Counted from the stretch's first letter, positions 40,474 to 52,215 are shown. The stretch: DNA of 64,000 nt from Sphaerimonospora thailandensis (GCF_016863115.1 NZ_BOOG01000012.1:1-64000); one strand, 5' to 3'. Notes: generated from the letters alone by a model not told the origin. Translations and numbers: made by a program.

Positions 40474-42222
40474 TCAGCCGACGGCGGACAGCACCACCTG
40501 CGGGGCCACGGAGAAAACGACGGAGACGAGCACGGCCACGCCGAAGGCGACGACGGCGGGGACGGTGGAGACGGTGGAGACGGTGGAACCGGCCCCTTCT
40601 CCGGTCTCGTACGTCCCGGGGACGGAGCCGGTACGGCTCTCGCCCACGGCCTCCGGTGTGAAGAGCCGGGCCGTCCAGGCGATGTAGTAATAGAGCCCGA
40701 TCACGGTGTTGACCGCCATCACGACGGCGAGCCAGCCGAGCCCGGCGCCGACGACCTCCCGGAACACCACGATCTTCGCGAACAGTCCGGCGAGCCCGGG
40801 CGGCAGACCGGCCAGGCAGACCAGCGCGAACGCGAGCGCGAGACCCGCCGCCGGGCTCCGGTGGACGAGTCCCCGATAATCGTCGATCTCGTTCCGGCCA
40901 TGGCGTCGTGAGACGACCATGACCACCGCGAAGGCGGTCAGGTTCATCGCCGCGTAGAACACCAGATACGCGACGGACGCGGCTACCGCCCCGCCGATCT
41001 TGTCCCCGCCCGCGGCGTCGACCGACGCCCCGATCTCGGACGCCCCGGTTATGTTCATCCCAGCTCCGGACGTCTCGGCCCGGATGGAAGCGACCGCGGC
41101 GAGCGGCGTCAGGATGTACCCGGACTGGGCGACCGACGACCAGGCGAGCAGCCGTACGGCATGGCGCTGCCGAACGGCGAGGACGTTCCCCGCGGTCATG
41201 GTCAACGCCGCGACGACCGCGACGACCGGGGTCCACACCCCGGCGAGGCTCGGCAGTGCGGTCGTGAGGACGAGAATGAGCCCGGCGAAACCGGCCGCCT
41301 TCGAGACGACCGACAGCAGCGCCGCCACCGGAACCGGCGACCCCTGGTACACGTCCCCGGCCCAGGTGTGGAACGGCACAGCCGCGATCTTGAAGGCGAA
41401 ACCGGCCACCACCAGCACGACCGCCACGATCGTGACCGCCGAGGTCGTCCCGGCGGCGTGTCCGGCTTCGTAGGCTCTCGCGAGACGGCCGAGATGCACC
41501 GAGCCGGTGCTGCCGTACAGCAAAGACACGCCGAACAGCGTGATCGCGGTGGAGACGACGGACACCAGGAACAGCTTCAGAGCGGCCTCGGAGGCCCGCC
41601 CGTCATAACGCCTCAGGCCGATCAGCGCGAAGACCGGCAGTGACACCAACTCGAGCGAGACCACAAGCATGATCAGATCGCGGGACGCCGGCAGCAGGAC
41701 CGCCCCGGTGAGCGTGGCGAGCAGCAGGAAGTGCCACTCCCCGACCGGGATGCGCCCGCCGGACAACTCGGTCATCGACAGCAGCACGATCACCGTTCCG
41801 GCGGCGAGCACCAGCCCGGCGAACAGCAGCGCGAACCTGTCGGCCACGAATGAGCACGAAACGGCGTCGCCCGCTCCGCCCAGCGAGGACGGCACGCAGA
41901 ACGTGCGCCGCGCTCCGCCGGGAAGGCGTGAGCTCGCCGCCGCCTGAACCGCCACGACGACGAGGGCCGCCAGGACACCGCCGAGCGCCACCAGTCCGAG
42001 TGCCCTCCCCATGCCGGGCCGCCGCGGCAGGAAGGCGTCGAGCAGCAGCACGAGACCTGCCGCGATCGCGAGGATCAGCGGCGCGGCGATGGCGGCGTAG
42101 TCGATCGACTGGATTACCGGAGCCGCTCCGGTCCCCAGGGCGCTGCCCGATGAGCTACTCAGTGCGCTGTTCAGGGCGCTGTTCAGGGCGCTGTTCAGGG
42201 CGCTGTTCAGGGCGCTGTTCAT
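40474..42222 (-). CDS. nuoN: NADH-quinone oxidoreductase subunit N
   Basis: The 582-aa antiporter-like proton-pump subunit has about 14 membrane segments with helix residues typical of NuoN (FAFKIAAVPFHTWAGDVYQG with the key Lys and the TM7-8 loop; LVCLAGLPPGLAGLF near the end). The N-terminus carries five NSAL repeats before the normal sequence. The start overlaps the nuoM stop (ATGA). It is longer than usual (about 500 aa) because of the repeat and Gly/Ser-rich loops (TSGAGMNITGASEIGASV). Confidence 0.94.
   Translation of the reverse strand: MNSALNSALNSALNSALNSALSSSSGSALGTGAAPVIQSIDYAAIAAPLILAIAAGLVLLLDAFLPRRPGMGRALGLVALGGVLAALVVVAVQAAASSRLPGGARRTFCVPSSLGGAGDAVSCSFVADRFALLFAGLVLAAGTVIVLLSMTELSGGRIPVGEWHFLLLATLTGAVLLPASRDLIMLVVSLELVSLPVFALIGLRRYDGRASEAALKLFLVSVVSTAITLFGVSLLYGSTGSVHLGRLARAYEAGHAAGTTSAVTIVAVVLVVAGFAFKIAAVPFHTWAGDVYQGSPVPVAALLSVVSKAAGFAGLILVLTTALPSLAGVWTPVVAVVAALTMTAGNVLAVRQRHAVRLLAWSSVAQSGYILTPLAAVASIRAETSGAGMNITGASEIGASVDAAGGDKIGGAVAASVAYLVFYAAMNLTAFAVVMVVSRRHGRNEIDDYRGLVHRSPAAGLALAFALVCLAGLPPGLAGLFAKIVVFREVVGAGLGWLAVVMAVNTVIGLYYYIAWTARLFTPEAVGESRTGSVPGTYETGEGAGSTVSTVSTVPAVVAFGVAVLVSVVFSVAPQVVLSAVG
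42160..42219 (-). repeat. 12-bp tandem repeat, five copies, at the start of nuoN
   Basis: Five 12-bp units (AACAGCGCCCTG in the coding sense, with small changes) encode (NSAL)x5 directly after the start Met. They lie before the first membrane helix and keep the frame whatever the copy number. Confidence 0.9.
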
Positions 42223-43802
42223 GGCGCCACCGTCCCCGAGGTGAAGACCGCCTGAACCGCGGGCGTGGTGACGGCGAGCAGCGCCTTGGGCCACAGGCCG
42301 AGAAGCACGATCAGCACGACCAGCGGCACCCAGGCCGCCAGCTCACGCGACGTGACGTCGACCGCTCCCCCGGGCTCGACCCCGTGAACGCCGTGGGTGA
42401 CCCGCGACAGCATGCGGAGGAAGTAGGCGGCCGTCAGCACCGCTCCGGCGCCGCCCACCGCCATGAACGCCAGGAACAGCGGGCGGGGCAGCACTGCTGC
42501 CGGCTGGAACGCCCCCAGAAGCGCGAGCATCTCACCCCAGAACCCGGCGAGGCCGGGCAGCCCGAGCGAGGCGACGCACGCGAAGGTCAGCAGCGACCCC
42601 ATGTGCGGCAGCCGGCGGAGCATTCCCCCGCCGAGCCGGGCCAGGTCGGCCGTGCCGTACCGCTCCTTGACCGCGCCGGCGAGAAAGAACAGCAGCCCCG
42701 TGATCAGCCCGTGCGCGACGTTGGCGAACAGCGCGGCGTTCATGCCGACGGGAGTGAGGGTCGCGAACCCGAGCAGCACGAAACCCATGTGGCCGACGGA
42801 CGAGTAGGCGATCATCCGTTTGAGGTCCCACTGGGCGAGGCAGGCCAGCGAACCGTAGATGACGCCGATCACCGCCAGCGCGCCCAGCCAGGGGGCGAAC
42901 GCCGCCGCACCCTCCGGAAGAACCGGGATGGCGATCCGGGCGAAGCCGTACGATCCCATCTTCAGCAGCACACCGGCCAGCAGCACGGAGCCGACGGTGG
43001 GGGCCTCGGTGTGCGCGTCGGGCAGCCACGTGTGCAGCGGCCACATGGGCGTCTTGACCGCGAGCCCCGCCCCGATGGCGAGGAACGCCAGAATCTGTGC
43101 CGATCGGGACATCCCGCCGCCATGGCGCTCGGCCAGCACGACCATGTCGAGCGTCCCCGCCTGGGTCCAGACCACGAGCAGGCCGATCAGGAGCACGGCG
43201 GAACCGAGCAGCGTGTAGAGGATGAACTTCACCGCCGCCGCCCGCCGCCGCGTGCCGCCCCAGAGGGCGATCACGAAGTACATCGGGACCAGCACGACTT
43301 CGAAGAACACGAAGAACAGCAGCAGATCGAGCGCGAGGAACGTGCCGACCATTCCGACTTCCAGCACGAGCAGCGTGACGACCAGGGCCCTCGGCCGTCC
43401 GCCCACCGGGGGGTGACGGGTCAGGTGGACGAAGCACAGGAACGTGAGCAGCGTGGTCAGCACGACGAGCGGCAGCGAAATGCCGTCGACCCCGAGATGG
43501 AACCGCAGGTCCAGACCGGGGATCCACGGCAGGTCGGTCTGAAGCCGCATGTCCCCGCCGAGTCCGCCCCCGTCGGAACCGCTGGGGCCCCCGGGACTGT
43601 TGGGACTGCTAGGACTGCTGGAACCGCCCTGGCCGTACGGCACGGCGAACGCCGCCACGGCCGCCAGAGCGAGAGCGAGGGCCACCCCGGAGACAGTGGT
43701 CCCGAACGTGACGGCGATGCCGCGGGCCCGGAAGGCGGGCAAGGCCAGGACCGCCGCTCCCGCCAGGGGCACGGCCACGAGGACGATCAGGAGCCAGCCC
43801 AT
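42219..43802 (-). CDS. nuoM: NADH-quinone oxidoreductase subunit M
   Basis: The 527-aa Mrp-type antiporter subunit has 14 membrane segments. Key parts are PWIPGLDLRFHLGVDGISLP near the start, the charged LKMGSYGF and MWPLHTWLPDAHTEAPT, and MIAYSSVGHMGFVLLG in the middle. It forms one of the proton channels of the membrane arm. A Gly/Ser/Pro-rich insert (GGSSSPSSPNSPGGPSGSDG) in the first periplasmic loop is unusual. The gene ends four bases into nuoN. Confidence 0.95.
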   Translation of the reverse strand: MGWLLIVLVAVPLAGAAVLALPAFRARGIAVTFGTTVSGVALALALAAVAAFAVPYGQGGSSSPSSPNSPGGPSGSDGGGLGGDMRLQTDLPWIPGLDLRFHLGVDGISLPLVVLTTLLTFLCFVHLTRHPPVGGRPRALVVTLLVLEVGMVGTFLALDLLLFFVFFEVVLVPMYFVIALWGGTRRRAAAVKFILYTLLGSAVLLIGLLVVWTQAGTLDMVVLAERHGGGMSRSAQILAFLAIGAGLAVKTPMWPLHTWLPDAHTEAPTVGSVLLAGVLLKMGSYGFARIAIPVLPEGAAAFAPWLGALAVIGVIYGSLACLAQWDLKRMIAYSSVGHMGFVLLGFATLTPVGMNAALFANVAHGLITGLLFFLAGAVKERYGTADLARLGGGMLRRLPHMGSLLTFACVASLGLPGLAGFWGEMLALLGAFQPAAVLPRPLFLAFMAVGGAGAVLTAAYFLRMLSRVTHGVHGVEPGGAVDVTSRELAAWVPLVVLIVLLGLWPKALLAVTTPAVQAVFTSGTVAP

Positions 43803-43848
43803 GCGCCCTCCCCCATCCCCCTGATCGCGCCGTGGTCGGTCCTGCGTG

Positions 43849-45869
<2,021 letters not shown>

Positions 45870-45873
<4 letters not shown>

Positions 45874-46265
45874 GTCGCAGCCTCCCCGCCCCCGTTTCCG
45901 CCCCCGTTTCCGTCTCTGTCTCCGCCTCCGCTCCCGGTCTCGGCGGCGTATTCGGCGGCGTATTCCGACAGGGCCCGCAGACGGTCCACGTCGACCGTCC
46001 GCCTGGTCCGGAACACGGCCAGCACGATCGCCAGCCCCAACCCCACCTCGGCGGCGGCGATCACGATGACGAACAGCGTGAGCACCTGCCCGGAATGCAG
46101 CCGGTCCCGCAGCCACACGTCGAACGCGACCAGGTTGAGGTTGACCGCGTTGAGCATCAACTCAACCGACATCAGCACGAGGATGGCGTTGCGCCGGGCC
46201 AGCACACCGTACACACCGATCGAGAACAGCAGCGCGGACACGACGACCGGATAGACGATGTGCAC
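45870..46265 (-). CDS. nuoK: NADH-quinone oxidoreductase subunit K
   Basis: The 131-aa protein has three membrane helices with the NuoK core [20 protein letters not shown] (the Glu is essential for proton transfer) and [17 protein letters not shown] (second Glu). The usual length is about 100 residues; here an extra ~30-residue Gly/Asp/Glu tail ([20 protein letters not shown]) is added. The GTG start lies 60 bp after nuoJ. Confidence 0.94.
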
Positions 46266-46324
46266 CCGGGTTCACCGCCCCGGGCCGTACGGCGGGCTCG
46301 TGGCCGACTCGCGGTGGACCGGTC

Positions 46325-46867
46325 TCACTCGCGCGCCCCGATGTCGGTGCGGGACAGGACGATGGCGCCGACCAGGGCGGCGAGCAGCAGTACGGACAGG
46401 GCCTCGAACGGCAGCACCCAGGTGCGGAACAGGCTCGACCCGAGAGTCCCTGCCGTTCCCCGACCCGGTTCGAGTGGCGTGTAGGCCGCGTGGAATCCGG
46501 ACACCACGGCGCTCACGAGCACGCCGGCGGTCGCGGCTCCCACCACCGCGGCCGCCCAGCGGTTGCCCGAGTCGAGGTCGGCCGACCGTCCGATCGGCGC
46601 GCGGGTCAGCATGATGCCGAACAGCAGCAGCACGACGATCGCGCCCACATAGATCAGCACCTGCACCCAGGCGACGAACTCGGCGGTCAGCACGAGGTAT
46701 CCCCCGGCCAGCGCACCGAAGCAGACGACCAGCCAGAGCGCGGCGTGGACGAGTTGCCGCGTCGTGACGACCAGCAGGGCGGAGCCGAGCGCCACCACCC
46801 CGAGCAGCAGGAAGACGATCTCGGGCCCGGACGGCGGCCAGAACCCCGGCTGCGCCTGGGATGTCAC
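46325..46867 (-). CDS. nuoJ: NADH-quinone oxidoreductase subunit J
   Basis: The 180-aa membrane protein has five segments with the NuoJ signature [20 protein letters not shown] and [20 protein letters not shown] (pi-bulge helix). Its start overlaps the nuoI stop (GTGA). It belongs to the membrane arm. Confidence 0.94.
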   Translation of the reverse strand: MTSQAQPGFWPPSGPEIVFLLLGVVALGSALLVVTTRQLVHAALWLVVCFGALAGGYLVLTAEFVAWVQVLIYVGAIVVLLLFGIMLTRAPIGRSADLDSGNRWAAAVVGAATAGVLVSAVVSGFHAAYTPLEPGRGTAGTLGSSLFRTWVLPFEALSVLLLAALVGAIVLSRTDIGARE

Positions 46868-47688
46868 GACTCCTCCTTAGGCCCGTCCTTCTTCCTCGTC
46901 GACGGTTCCTGTGAGTTTTGTGAGTCTTGTGGATCTTGTGGGTCCGGCTTCGGGTTCTTGGGAGCCTTCGGCAGCGCTCCCGGCGGTCGGATGGAGCGGA
47001 TGTCGCGCATCGCCCTCGGCGGCTCCCGGCGCACCGAAGCGCTCGGGCCGGGGGAGGCCTCGGCCGTGCCCGACGGTACGGCTGTCGCCGCCTCATCGGC
47101 GGACTCCGTCCGCGCCCCGGCCGCCGTTCCTCCCTTCTCCGCCTCCGCCGTACGGCCCGGCGGTGCCGTACGGGTGGCGGGACGGGATGCCGCGGCGATC
47201 TCCTTGGGCGGCCCGGCGCCCACCTCGTGCGGCGGTGGAGGAGGAACGGTCTGGGCCCATTCGCCCAACCGGTCCTTCTCGTGGATGAGGTCGCGAATGT
47301 CGTACTCGGCGTATTCGAACTCCGGAGACCAGAACAACGCGTCGAAGGGGCAGACCTCGACGCAGATCCCGCAGTACATGCACAGCGAGAAATCGATCGC
47401 GAACCGGTCGAGGACGTTGCGCGCACGGGGGCGCCCGCCCTCCGGCGCGGGAAGCGTCTCCTTGTGCGAGTCGATATAGATGCACCAGTCGGGACACTCT
47501 CGGGCACAGAGCATGCACACGGTGCAGTTCTCCTCGACCAGGGCGATCACGCCCCGGCTGCGAGGAGGAAGATCGGGATGGACCTCCGGGTACTGCTGCG
47601 TCTCCGATTTGCGCAGCATGTGCCGGAGGGTCACGGCGAGGCCCTTGGCCAGCCCTTCTCCTGGTATGCGCGCCACATGGAACATCAT
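46864..47688 (-). CDS. nuoI: NADH-quinone oxidoreductase subunit I with a long disordered tail
   Basis: NuoI carries two 4Fe-4S clusters that pass electrons to Nuo[18 protein letters not shown] and [18 protein letters not shown]. The core is ~165 residues as usual, but the protein has 274: the rest is a Pro/Ala/Arg-rich tail ([20 protein letters not shown]) that is likely disordered. It is the first gene of the nuoIJKLMN block and is cut off from nuoH by the intervening genes. Start is ATG 47688 or 47685. Confidence 0.95.
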   Translation of the reverse strand: MMFHVARIPGEGLAKGLAVTLRHMLRKSETQQYPEVHPDLPPRSRGVIALVEENCTVCMLCARECPDWCIYIDSHKETLPAPEGGRPRARNVLDRFAIDFSLCMYCGICVEVCPFDALFWSPEFEYAEYDIRDLIHEKDRLGEWAQTVPPPPPHEVGAGPPKEIAAASRPATRTAPPGRTAEAEKGGTAAGARTESADEAATAVPSGTAEASPGPSASVRREPPRAMRDIRSIRPPGALPKAPKNPKPDPQDPQDSQNSQEPSTRKKDGPKEES

Positions 47689-47827
47689 GGCGCACTATCG
47701 GCCCGAGGTGAATGCGCGCCCCCTGGTCTCCACATGTCCACAGCCTGTCGCATGGTTGTCCACAGGTTGTTCATAATGTTGCTGGATGGATCCAGCAAAG
47801 TTCGCGGCAAATACGTAGGGTCGGCAC

Positions 47828-48712
47828 ATGACCGGTGTTGGAGGACAAGGGCCCTACGAGCCCTATAGGGGGCAGCGACCATACCCATCCGGGCAGCAGA
47901 ACGGCTCTCCGAATCCCTACCAGGCCTATCCGGTGCCGCCTCCGCAGCCGTTGCGACAGCGGCCGCCGCGACCGATGCCCCCGCAGCAGCAGCCGTTCTC
48001 CCCTCCTCCACAGCAGCAGCCGTTCATTCCTCCTTCGCCGCCACAGGCACCACAGCCCCAGCCGCAGGGCGGTCCCGGCGTCGGAAGCGTCCTCTGGGCG
48101 CTGACACCCCTGCTCACCTGCGGTTTCGGCTCCCCGTTCACGATGTTGTTCGCAGCGGTGAAGCGCCGTAGTGCCTGGCTTGGACTGGCCTCCGCCGCCT
48201 ATGCGATGGCCATCGCGCTGTGGATCGTCATCGTCGACTCCTACGAATCATCGGAGGACATCCCGGCCGGGCCCGGCCTCCTCATGTTCGCCGGCTTCCT
48301 CGGCAGTTGGGCCGGCGCGACGGTGCACTCCTTCATCATCAGACGCCAGGTGTTCGGGGCGTCCGGGGCGAGTGCGAACGACCAGGCGGTCGCGTACGCC
48401 CAGCACCGGCGCGCCCTACGGGAGCAGGCGAGGGAACTCGCCGAGCGCGACCCCTCGATGGCACGCGAACTGCGGATCGGACGGCCCGACCTGCCCCGAC
48501 AGTACGACGACGGTGGGCTCGTCGACGTCAATCACGTCCCGGCGCGGGTGATCGCCGACCTGCCCGGGATGACTCCCGCCCTGGCCGAGCAGGTGGTGAA
48601 GGTCCGCGAAACGGTCGGCTCCTTCGTCTCAGCCGAAGACCTCTCCGCCGCGGCGTCCCTGCCGCCCAATCTGACCCCCGAACTCGCCGAATACACCATA
48701 TATCTCCCCTAG
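47828..48712 (+). CDS. Proline-rich membrane protein with a helix-hairpin-helix domain
   Basis: The 294-aa protein starts with a Pro/Gln-rich stretch (PPQQQPFSPPPQQQPFIPPS), has two or three membrane segments (VLWALTPLLTCGFGSPFTML, AWLGLASAAYAMAIALWIVI, GLLMFAGFLGSWAGATVHSF), and ends in an HHH/ComEA-like domain (GLVDVNHVPARVIADLPGMT ... VRETVGSFVSAEDLSAAASL). HHH domains bind DNA or act as protein modules. It diverges from nuoI and is the first gene of the segment between nuoI and nuoH. Confidence 0.82.
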   Translation: MTGVGGQGPYEPYRGQRPYPSGQQNGSPNPYQAYPVPPPQPLRQRPPRPMPPQQQPFSPPPQQQPFIPPSPPQAPQPQPQGGPGVGSVLWALTPLLTCGFGSPFTMLFAAVKRRSAWLGLASAAYAMAIALWIVIVDSYESSEDIPAGPGLLMFAGFLGSWAGATVHSFIIRRQVFGASGASANDQAVAYAQHRRALREQARELAERDPSMARELRIGRPDLPRQYDDGGLVDVNHVPARVIADLPGMTPALAEQVVKVRETVGSFVSAEDLSAAASLPPNLTPELAEYTIYLP

Positions 48713-48811
48713 TAATCGGGTAATCACCATTACCGGGGCGCATATCCCTGGCTGATCCTCCGACGCTTCCCTACGCTTGACAAAGCGTCAGCCGTCTCGC
48801 TGGAGGAACCG

Positions 48812-49072
48812 GTGCCGTCACCCGAGGTCGTGCAGTGTCGAACGGACATGGCCGCCGCGGCCGCCGCCGTACACGAGGTCCTCGACGCGCTCGGCGCCGT
48901 ACCGGGGGTGTTCGGCGACGCCACCTGGAAGGGACCTGCCGCCGATCGTTGGGCGGCCGACTGGAACGCTCGAAAATCCCAGCTCACCGCGCTGCTGCAC
49001 GCCGTGTTGAGCGAGCAGCCGCACCTGGTCGCCCGACTGGAGGAGGCGACGCGCCGAAGAGCCGCCCTATAG
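48812..49072 (+). CDS. WXG100-like small protein
   Basis: The 86-aa helical-hairpin protein has the W-x-G turn in GDATWKGPAADRWAADWNAR, with helices on both sides, as in WXG100/ESX family proteins secreted by type VII systems or forming the N-terminal adaptor of large secreted proteins. No Cys, no signal peptide. The GTG start follows GGAGGAA. It precedes, by 26 bp, a large protein of unknown function. Confidence 0.78.
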   Translation: MPSPEVVQCRTDMAAAAAAVHEVLDALGAVPGVFGDATWKGPAADRWAADWNARKSQLTALLHAVLSEQPHLVARLEEATRRRAAL

Positions 49073-49098
49073 GTACGTCGTGCCGAGAAGGGGATGTA

Positions 49099-51126
49099 GT
49101 GGGGGAATTCGTCGGCGTCAACCCCGTCAACCTCGCGGAGTTGGCCAAGCGTCTGCAACGGCTGCATGAGGTGCTGATCCGAAATGGGCCGATAATTCAG
49201 CAGAACATGCAGCAGTGGGGCAGCGACGTCAGCTTCGCCCCGTTGCCGCGCCTGATCGACTCGGCGCTGAACGACACCCGGGACATGGACGCCCGCACCA
49301 CCAAGGCGTACGGCCTGGCGAACGAGAGCGGGTGGGACCCCGCGACGCTGTCGGAACTGCTGTTCTCCGGCCGTCGGCCCTCCCCGGCGGACAAACCCGG
49401 CTTCATCGGCCCGCGTTCGCCGTACGTGCAACTCGACTGGGCCACCACGGGTGAGAGCGGCTATCAGGCCGAGCAGGACGTCCAGGCGATGAAGGACGCC
49501 CTCGCCGGCAAGGACCCGGAGGCGGTCCGGGTGAGCCTGTCGGGAGTGCGGGAGCACCTCACCCAGCATCTCCACGACAAGCCCTACCTCGCCGCGTTCT
49601 GGGCGCAGGCCGGTCCGCTGGCCCTCCAGGCCGCCCGGGCGCTCTACAACCGAACGGGAGCCACGCTGTTCAGCGTGGAGAGCACGAGCATCCTGCGGGC
49701 GCTCGGCTCGTCGCTGGCTGCGGCCGGCCAGATGCGCGTCGGCACGGGCAAGGACAGCCGTCCACTGCTGTCCCCGCAGGCCAGGGCCGCGATCACCAAG
49801 AGTTCCGACCCCTGGTCGGTCGGCATGCTCTTCAAGTACGGCCCCGACGGCAAATCCTGGGACTCCCGCTTCCTCGCCGAGGTCACCCGTTCCATGCTCG
49901 ACGCCCGCGCCGCCGGCAAGGCGGGCTGGCCACCGCCTGGTAAGGATCCCGAGACCGATATTGACGCGTCTCGTCGTCAACGTCTCCTGGCGGAGTTCGA
50001 CGCGATGGGAGCGGTTCTCGACCGGGCGGCCGAAAACGGTAGGGCGGCTCGACACGTGCTGGGCGATCCCGCCACCGGCCTCACCTATGCCCGAATGCTG
50101 GTGAACGACTCCTGGCACACGCCAGGCTACGATCACAGCCTCTATCTCAGTAAGTATCTGGACTCGAAAAGTAGAGAATCGGATCCGGACTACCTTACGC
50201 CACCTGGAAAGATAGACACCTCGTCTCACGTCGCCAGGTTCCTCGAGGCGGCAGCTTCCGCCACTCGAGGCGCCTCCGACGACGCCAAGGAATCCGCCTG
50301 GTCCGTCGTCCACATCGTTCAGGCAAATTCTGAGTTCGCCAAGGCTCACCCTCAGGCCACCCTTCCCAAGGAAATCCGCAACTCCTTCATCTACATCGCC
50401 GACCGCTACCTCCCCGACTTCGCCACGTCTTTGAACGGGGCAGGCTACGAAGCCCGCCTGCGCGGCCGCGACCCGAACGGCCCATGGGTCGCCTACGTCG
50501 ACGGCAACGACTTGGCCGCCTATTTTAAACAGGCGCTACATGATCCCAAGGATCTCGGCATCTTCCAAGGGAAGATGAATGCCCGAATCAGCGCCAGCGT
50601 CGCAGCATCGATACGCGACCCCCTTTCGAACTACTTGGCCGACATGAGCAGCCTCAATGGCCTCCTGGCGCGAATCGAGAAGGACTTCGCTTACGATAAC
50701 GCACAGAAAGCCGACCAAAAGGCGCAGCGCTTTCAGACCTTCTTGTCCATCATATCTGGAGGCTACGGCGCGCTCAGTTTCAGCAATCCACTGGCCAAGG
50801 GGACGATCTCCCAAGTTTTCGTCGCCGTAGCACAGCCCATGTTCGCCGAGACCATCGACACCGACCATACCGTCAGGACCCTCAAGCTTAACGAGGATGA
50901 GTTCCGAGACCGCCTACTGCATGTGAAGATTCCCGTCATCCAGGGCCTTGTGAGTGCCGGCGCCGTCAACCTCCCCCCGAATACGTCGTGGTACAAGGAT
51001 GGAGCAATCATCCCCAATGCCGAATTCACGGACTGGTTCAGCACCCACGAAAGGGTTAAATACGGCGATCGTCGTCTGGAGGAGTGGGTCAGAGATGCCG
51101 AGCATGCCATGGAGATACAGCGTTGA
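49099..51126 (+). CDS. Large WXG100-linked protein of unknown function (DUF6571-like)
   Basis: The 675-aa soluble protein starts VGEFVGVNPVNLAELAKRLQ, a helical start like LXG/WXG100 proteins. A long helical middle follows (GAVLDRAAENGRAARHVLGD, DHSLYLSKYLDS), which resembles the actinobacterial DUF6571 family as I recall it; that is uncertain. The C-terminus contains IPNAEFTDWFSTHERVKY, nearly the same as in the next gene. By eye the 3' third is less GC-rich. It may be a type VII-type effector or scaffold. Start GTG 49099 with GAAGGGG upstream. Confidence 0.75.
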   Translation: MGEFVGVNPVNLAELAKRLQRLHEVLIRNGPIIQQNMQQWGSDVSFAPLPRLIDSALNDTRDMDARTTKAYGLANESGWDPATLSELLFSGRRPSPADKPGFIGPRSPYVQLDWATTGESGYQAEQDVQAMKDALAGKDPEAVRVSLSGVREHLTQHLHDKPYLAAFWAQAGPLALQAARALYNRTGATLFSVESTSILRALGSSLAAAGQMRVGTGKDSRPLLSPQARAAITKSSDPWSVGMLFKYGPDGKSWDSRFLAEVTRSMLDARAAGKAGWPPPGKDPETDIDASRRQRLLAEFDAMGAVLDRAAENGRAARHVLGDPATGLTYARMLVNDSWHTPGYDHSLYLSKYLDSKSRESDPDYLTPPGKIDTSSHVARFLEAAASATRGASDDAKESAWSVVHIVQANSEFAKAHPQATLPKEIRNSFIYIADRYLPDFATSLNGAGYEARLRGRDPNGPWVAYVDGNDLAAYFKQALHDPKDLGIFQGKMNARISASVAASIRDPLSNYLADMSSLNGLLARIEKDFAYDNAQKADQKAQRFQTFLSIISGGYGALSFSNPLAKGTISQVFVAVAQPMFAETIDTDHTVRTLKLNEDEFRDRLLHVKIPVIQGLVSAGAVNLPPNTSWYKDGAIIPNAEFTDWFSTHERVKYGDRRLEEWVRDAEHAMEIQR

Positions 51127-51473
51127 CAGGTAGCTCTGAACGGGCGGCCAGACTTTCGATCGCGATCACGCTGATGACCCTGCTCAGCACAACCGCCTGC
51201 AACAATAATCCTCGCCATACAGAGTCCCCGGATCCGATATCCCTGCACAAGACAGCCATAATAAAAGCGGTTCAATGCCTTGTGGATAACCACGCCATCC
51301 CTGAAGACGAATTGAGGGGAGTAGAATGGCTGGACGGTCGAAGACTTATACCCAATGCTGCGTTTACTGACTGGTACAGCACTCACGAGAATGCCAAATA
51401 CAGAGGACAGTCCCTGCTCGCCTGGACCGATCAAGCCGAGAAGGCTGGGAGCGCATGGAGGTGCCCACTTTGA
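51123..51473 (+). CDS. Putative lipoprotein sharing a C-terminal motif with its neighbour
   Basis: The 116-aa product has a hydrophobic signal with lipobox (LMTLLSTTACNNN). Its C-terminal half repeats the motif of the upstream large protein: IPNAAFTDWYSTHENAKY here, IPNAEFTDWFSTHERVKY there, with the same sequence trend on both sides. It starts at a TTG that overlaps the upstream stop, so the two are co-translated. It could be an immunity or anchoring protein that mimics the effector end, or a duplicated module. Confidence 0.7.
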   Translation: MTGSSERAARLSIAITLMTLLSTTACNNNPRHTESPDPISLHKTAIIKAVQCLVDNHAIPEDELRGVEWLDGRRLIPNAAFTDWYSTHENAKYRGQSLLAWTDQAEKAGSAWRCPL

Positions 51474-51511
51474 TGACCGCCGGAGACTTGTGAGCAGCCC
51501 GCTGAATGAGG

Positions 51512-51724
51512 TCAATTGAGCTTCGCCTGCTCATGGAGGAGTTCGACCAGGGTTGGCAGGTCCTCGGCGGCCACTGTCCTGTGCATGCCCATCTTGAGCT
51601 GCTCGCCGCTCAAAATCACACCACGTCGTGTGGCGTAGTACGCCCCTTCGTCGCTACGGAACATCGCCCACGCCGGGAATGTCGCACGAACCTCATCGAG
51701 TTGCGCGTCGAGGGAACTCGTCAT
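51512..51724 (-). CDS. Small hypothetical protein (70 aa)
   Basis: The product MTSSLDAQLDEVRATFPAWA ... RSDEGAYYATRRGVILSGEQ is soluble and helical. I have seen similar short proteins next to GntR regulators in actinomycete accessory regions; a GntR gene indeed diverges from it. Function unknown. ATG 51724 is preferred over 51730. Confidence 0.65.
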   Translation of the reverse strand: MTSSLDAQLDEVRATFPAWAMFRSDEGAYYATRRGVILSGEQLKMGMHRTVAAEDLPTLVELLHEQAKLN

Positions 51725-51843
51725 GCTCACAATCTACAGAGCCGAGCTACCCCTGTCTACCCCCATGCACTCACAGGAGCTCACGTGGGCCGATATATGC
51801 GAAGATGGGTGCCTGGCACCGGTTCGCTACTGTTCTGGGCGTG

Positions 51844-52140
51844 ATGGAGTTCGAGCCGGACAGACCACGTTGGCAGCAGATCGCCGACATCCTCCGCACA
51901 CGCATCAAAGACGGAACGTATCCGACCAAATATCTCGTCTCAGAGATCCGCCTCGTGCAGGAGTTCGGTGTAGCTCGGGACACGGTCCGCAAGTCCATTC
52001 GCCAACTCCGCGAAGAAGGCCTGCTCTACACAGTTCCCGCCCTCGGAAGCTTCGTCAGTCCTCAGGGCGATGGGGGCGAGGAGGACGGGGTTGAGAGCAA
52101 CGATCCGGAGGCGGCGGATTCGGCAACTGACTCCGCGTAG
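51844..52140 (+). CDS. GntR family transcriptional regulator, short form
   Basis: The 98-aa protein is little more than a GntR winged helix: PRWQQIADILRTRIKDGTYP, LVQEFGVARDTVRKSIRQLR, EEGLLYTVPALGSFVSPQG. No effector-binding domain follows, only an acidic tail. It probably controls itself and the divergent 70-aa gene. GTG 51841 is an alternative start. Confidence 0.85.
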   Translation: MEFEPDRPRWQQIADILRTRIKDGTYPTKYLVSEIRLVQEFGVARDTVRKSIRQLREEGLLYTVPALGSFVSPQGDGGEEDGVESNDPEAADSATDSA

Positions 52141-52215
52141 GCGGGCACCTACTGCCGTACGTCTGCAGCGGCAGTCACTCGGGCCCTGCTCGTGAGCCAT
52201 CGGCAATAACAAGCC

